Assembly: GCA_963793845.1 (NCBI GenBank)
Contig: CAWCBG010000007.1
Span: 1-64,000, forward strand
DNA from: CAWCBG01 sp963793845
GTDB lineage: Bacteria > Acidobacteriota > Terriglobia > Terriglobales > Acidobacteriaceae
Length of the DNA stretch: 64,000 bases
Direction: 5' to 3'
The translations under genes were made by a program, and so were the position numbers. Below the pieces are notes generated by a model, which searched no databases, had not been told where the DNA came from, and saw only the letters and a program-made list of their open reading frames with translations. Every line of letters begins with the position of its first letter. The stretch's first letter is position 1. Below, piece after piece: positions 63,511 to 64,000 of this stretch.

Positions 63511-63650
63511 GAGGCTGCTGAAAAACTCTTTGGAAGGGGCAGATTTTGAAAGGGCGCACCTTTAGGTGCGCCGATAAGCCCTTTATTCTTGTCATCCCGA
63601 GCCGACTTCAGTCGGCGAGGGATCTGCGGTTTCACTTTTTCAGCAGCCTC
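63511..63650. mobile_element. 140-bp MITE-like element with 15-bp terminal inverted repeats
   Basis: GAGGCTGCTGAAAAA (63511-63525) and TTTTTCAGCAGCCTC (63636-63650) are perfect inverted termini. Between them are the internal hairpins GGCGCACCTTTAGGTGCGCC and GCCGACTTCAGTCGGC. It does not encode a protein. Partial copies lie at 13562-13685 and 62237-62322. Confidence 0.85.
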
Positions 63651-63654
63651 TTTC

Positions 63655-63873
63655 AGGCGTGCCGAAAAGATCGCGGGAAGTGAGCGGCTTTTAGCCGCTG
63701 AGGGAGCATACCGCAGGGCCTAAAAGGCCGAGTCGTTGGTAGCGCGGATCGGCGCGGCTGAAGCCGCGCCCTTTCAAGGCGGTTATAGCAACTTAGAAAT
63801 TGCTCTAAACGCGAGGTGGAACCTCACGGGGCATCGAAGAGTGATGCCAGGGAAAACGTCTGCCGTTTTGCCC
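63655..63873. repeat. Further hairpin repeats
   Basis: Includes GAGCGGCTTTTAGCCGCTGAG, AGGGCCTAAAAGGCCGAG and GCGCGGCTGAAGCCGCGCC. These are short hairpins of REP type just after the MITE-like element. No gene. Confidence 0.6.
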
Positions 63874-64000
63874 CTAACGCTGATACTCCGCCACCGCAAT
63901 GTCCTTGAACTGCCGCACGGTAGGGGCGCCGAAGCGTGCCTGCAGGGCCGACGCCGTGACCGGATCCCGTTGCCAGAGGTCACCGCTCGTGGCCTGTGGC
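63874..64000 (-). CDS. 3' end of a gene running off the window
   Basis: The last 41 codons of a minus-strand ORF, ending TAG at 63874-63876. The tail reads SGDLWQRDPVTASALQARFG, then APTVRQFKDIAVAEYQR. The composition is protein-like, but this end is too short to name the family. Confidence 0.6.
   Translation of the reverse strand, partial: PQATSGDLWQRDPVTASALQARFGAPTVRQFKDIAVAEYQR

Noticed and set aside
1..64000. CRISPR array, prophage or intact tRNA/rRNA genes
   Set aside because: Repeats here are palindromic and irregularly spaced, without uniform spacers; no cas, integrase or structural phage gene and no complete cloverleaf was seen.

Overview
The window reads as a chromosome segment of a free-living, GC-rich Gram-negative bacterium, most likely an Acidobacteriota (Terriglobia-like). 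This rests on protein style, not on a marker gene: carboxypeptidase-regulatory-like and YVTN surface proteins, pro-kumamolisin domains, twin-arginine secreted enzymes, a large TolC, a PEP-CTERM-like tail, and dense families of palindromic intergenic repeats. There is no rRNA, intact tRNA, CRISPR array or prophage. Most genes are in short operons, with little synteny between neighbours.

Layout. 0.2-2.1 kb: two tandem paralogous envelope proteins, the second frameshifted. 2.6-5.2 kb: a two-gene EACC1-like/caspase unit with an EF-hand loop, one membrane span and Sel1 repeats. 5.5-7.7 kb: a secreted YVTN propeller protein with a triplicated C-terminal module. 7.8-10.2 kb: histidine phosphatase and a frameshifted phosphoglucomutase. 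11-15.5 kb: BON protein, cytidylate-kinase-like protein, bacterioferritin, DUF4097-like protein, an orphan kumamolisin propeptide and a VOC protein. 15.5-18.6 kb: a decayed glycoside hydrolase family 2 gene and repeats. 18.6-28.5 kb: M24-fold protein, ATP-grasp, TolC, MFS, acyl-CoA synthetase and TetR. 29-30.4 kb: a secreted peroxiredoxin with an in-frame UGA at the peroxidatic position, followed by a TIR protein. 30.5-37.7 kb: phosphoesterase, cysteine dioxygenase, M48 protease, metallo-hydrolase and endonuclease IV. 37.7-39 kb: a RAYT (REP-associated) transposase inside its REP block. 39-49.5 kb: leucyl-tRNA synthetase, VapBC, amino-acid permease, methyltransferase, radical SAM, DHA2 exporter and Spy-like protein. 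49.6-57 kb: a dead FAD oxidoreductase, CutA, glycerate kinase (frameshifted), hydrolase, Gfo/Idh/MocA oxidoreductase, M28 peptidase, and a GIY-YIG gene between repeat arms. 57.9-63.1 kb: a zincin-like protein, a PEP-CTERM-like remnant, a fatty-acid desaturase and a two-component system.

The most interesting loci are: (1) the predicted selenocysteine peroxiredoxin, with a hairpin just after the UGA that fits the bacterial SECIS layout; (2) the EACC1/caspase pair, whose protease appears to be a calcium-binding, membrane-anchored protein with its repeat domain outside the cytoplasm; (3) the mobile-repeat landscape, with a RAYT gene inside REPs, a GIY-YIG gene between the arms of a palindromic element, and a 140-bp MITE-like element with perfect 15-bp ends. 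Several genes carry single-base frameshifts. Five of about eight lie in one hydrolase gene, so true decay is likelier there than random sequence error.
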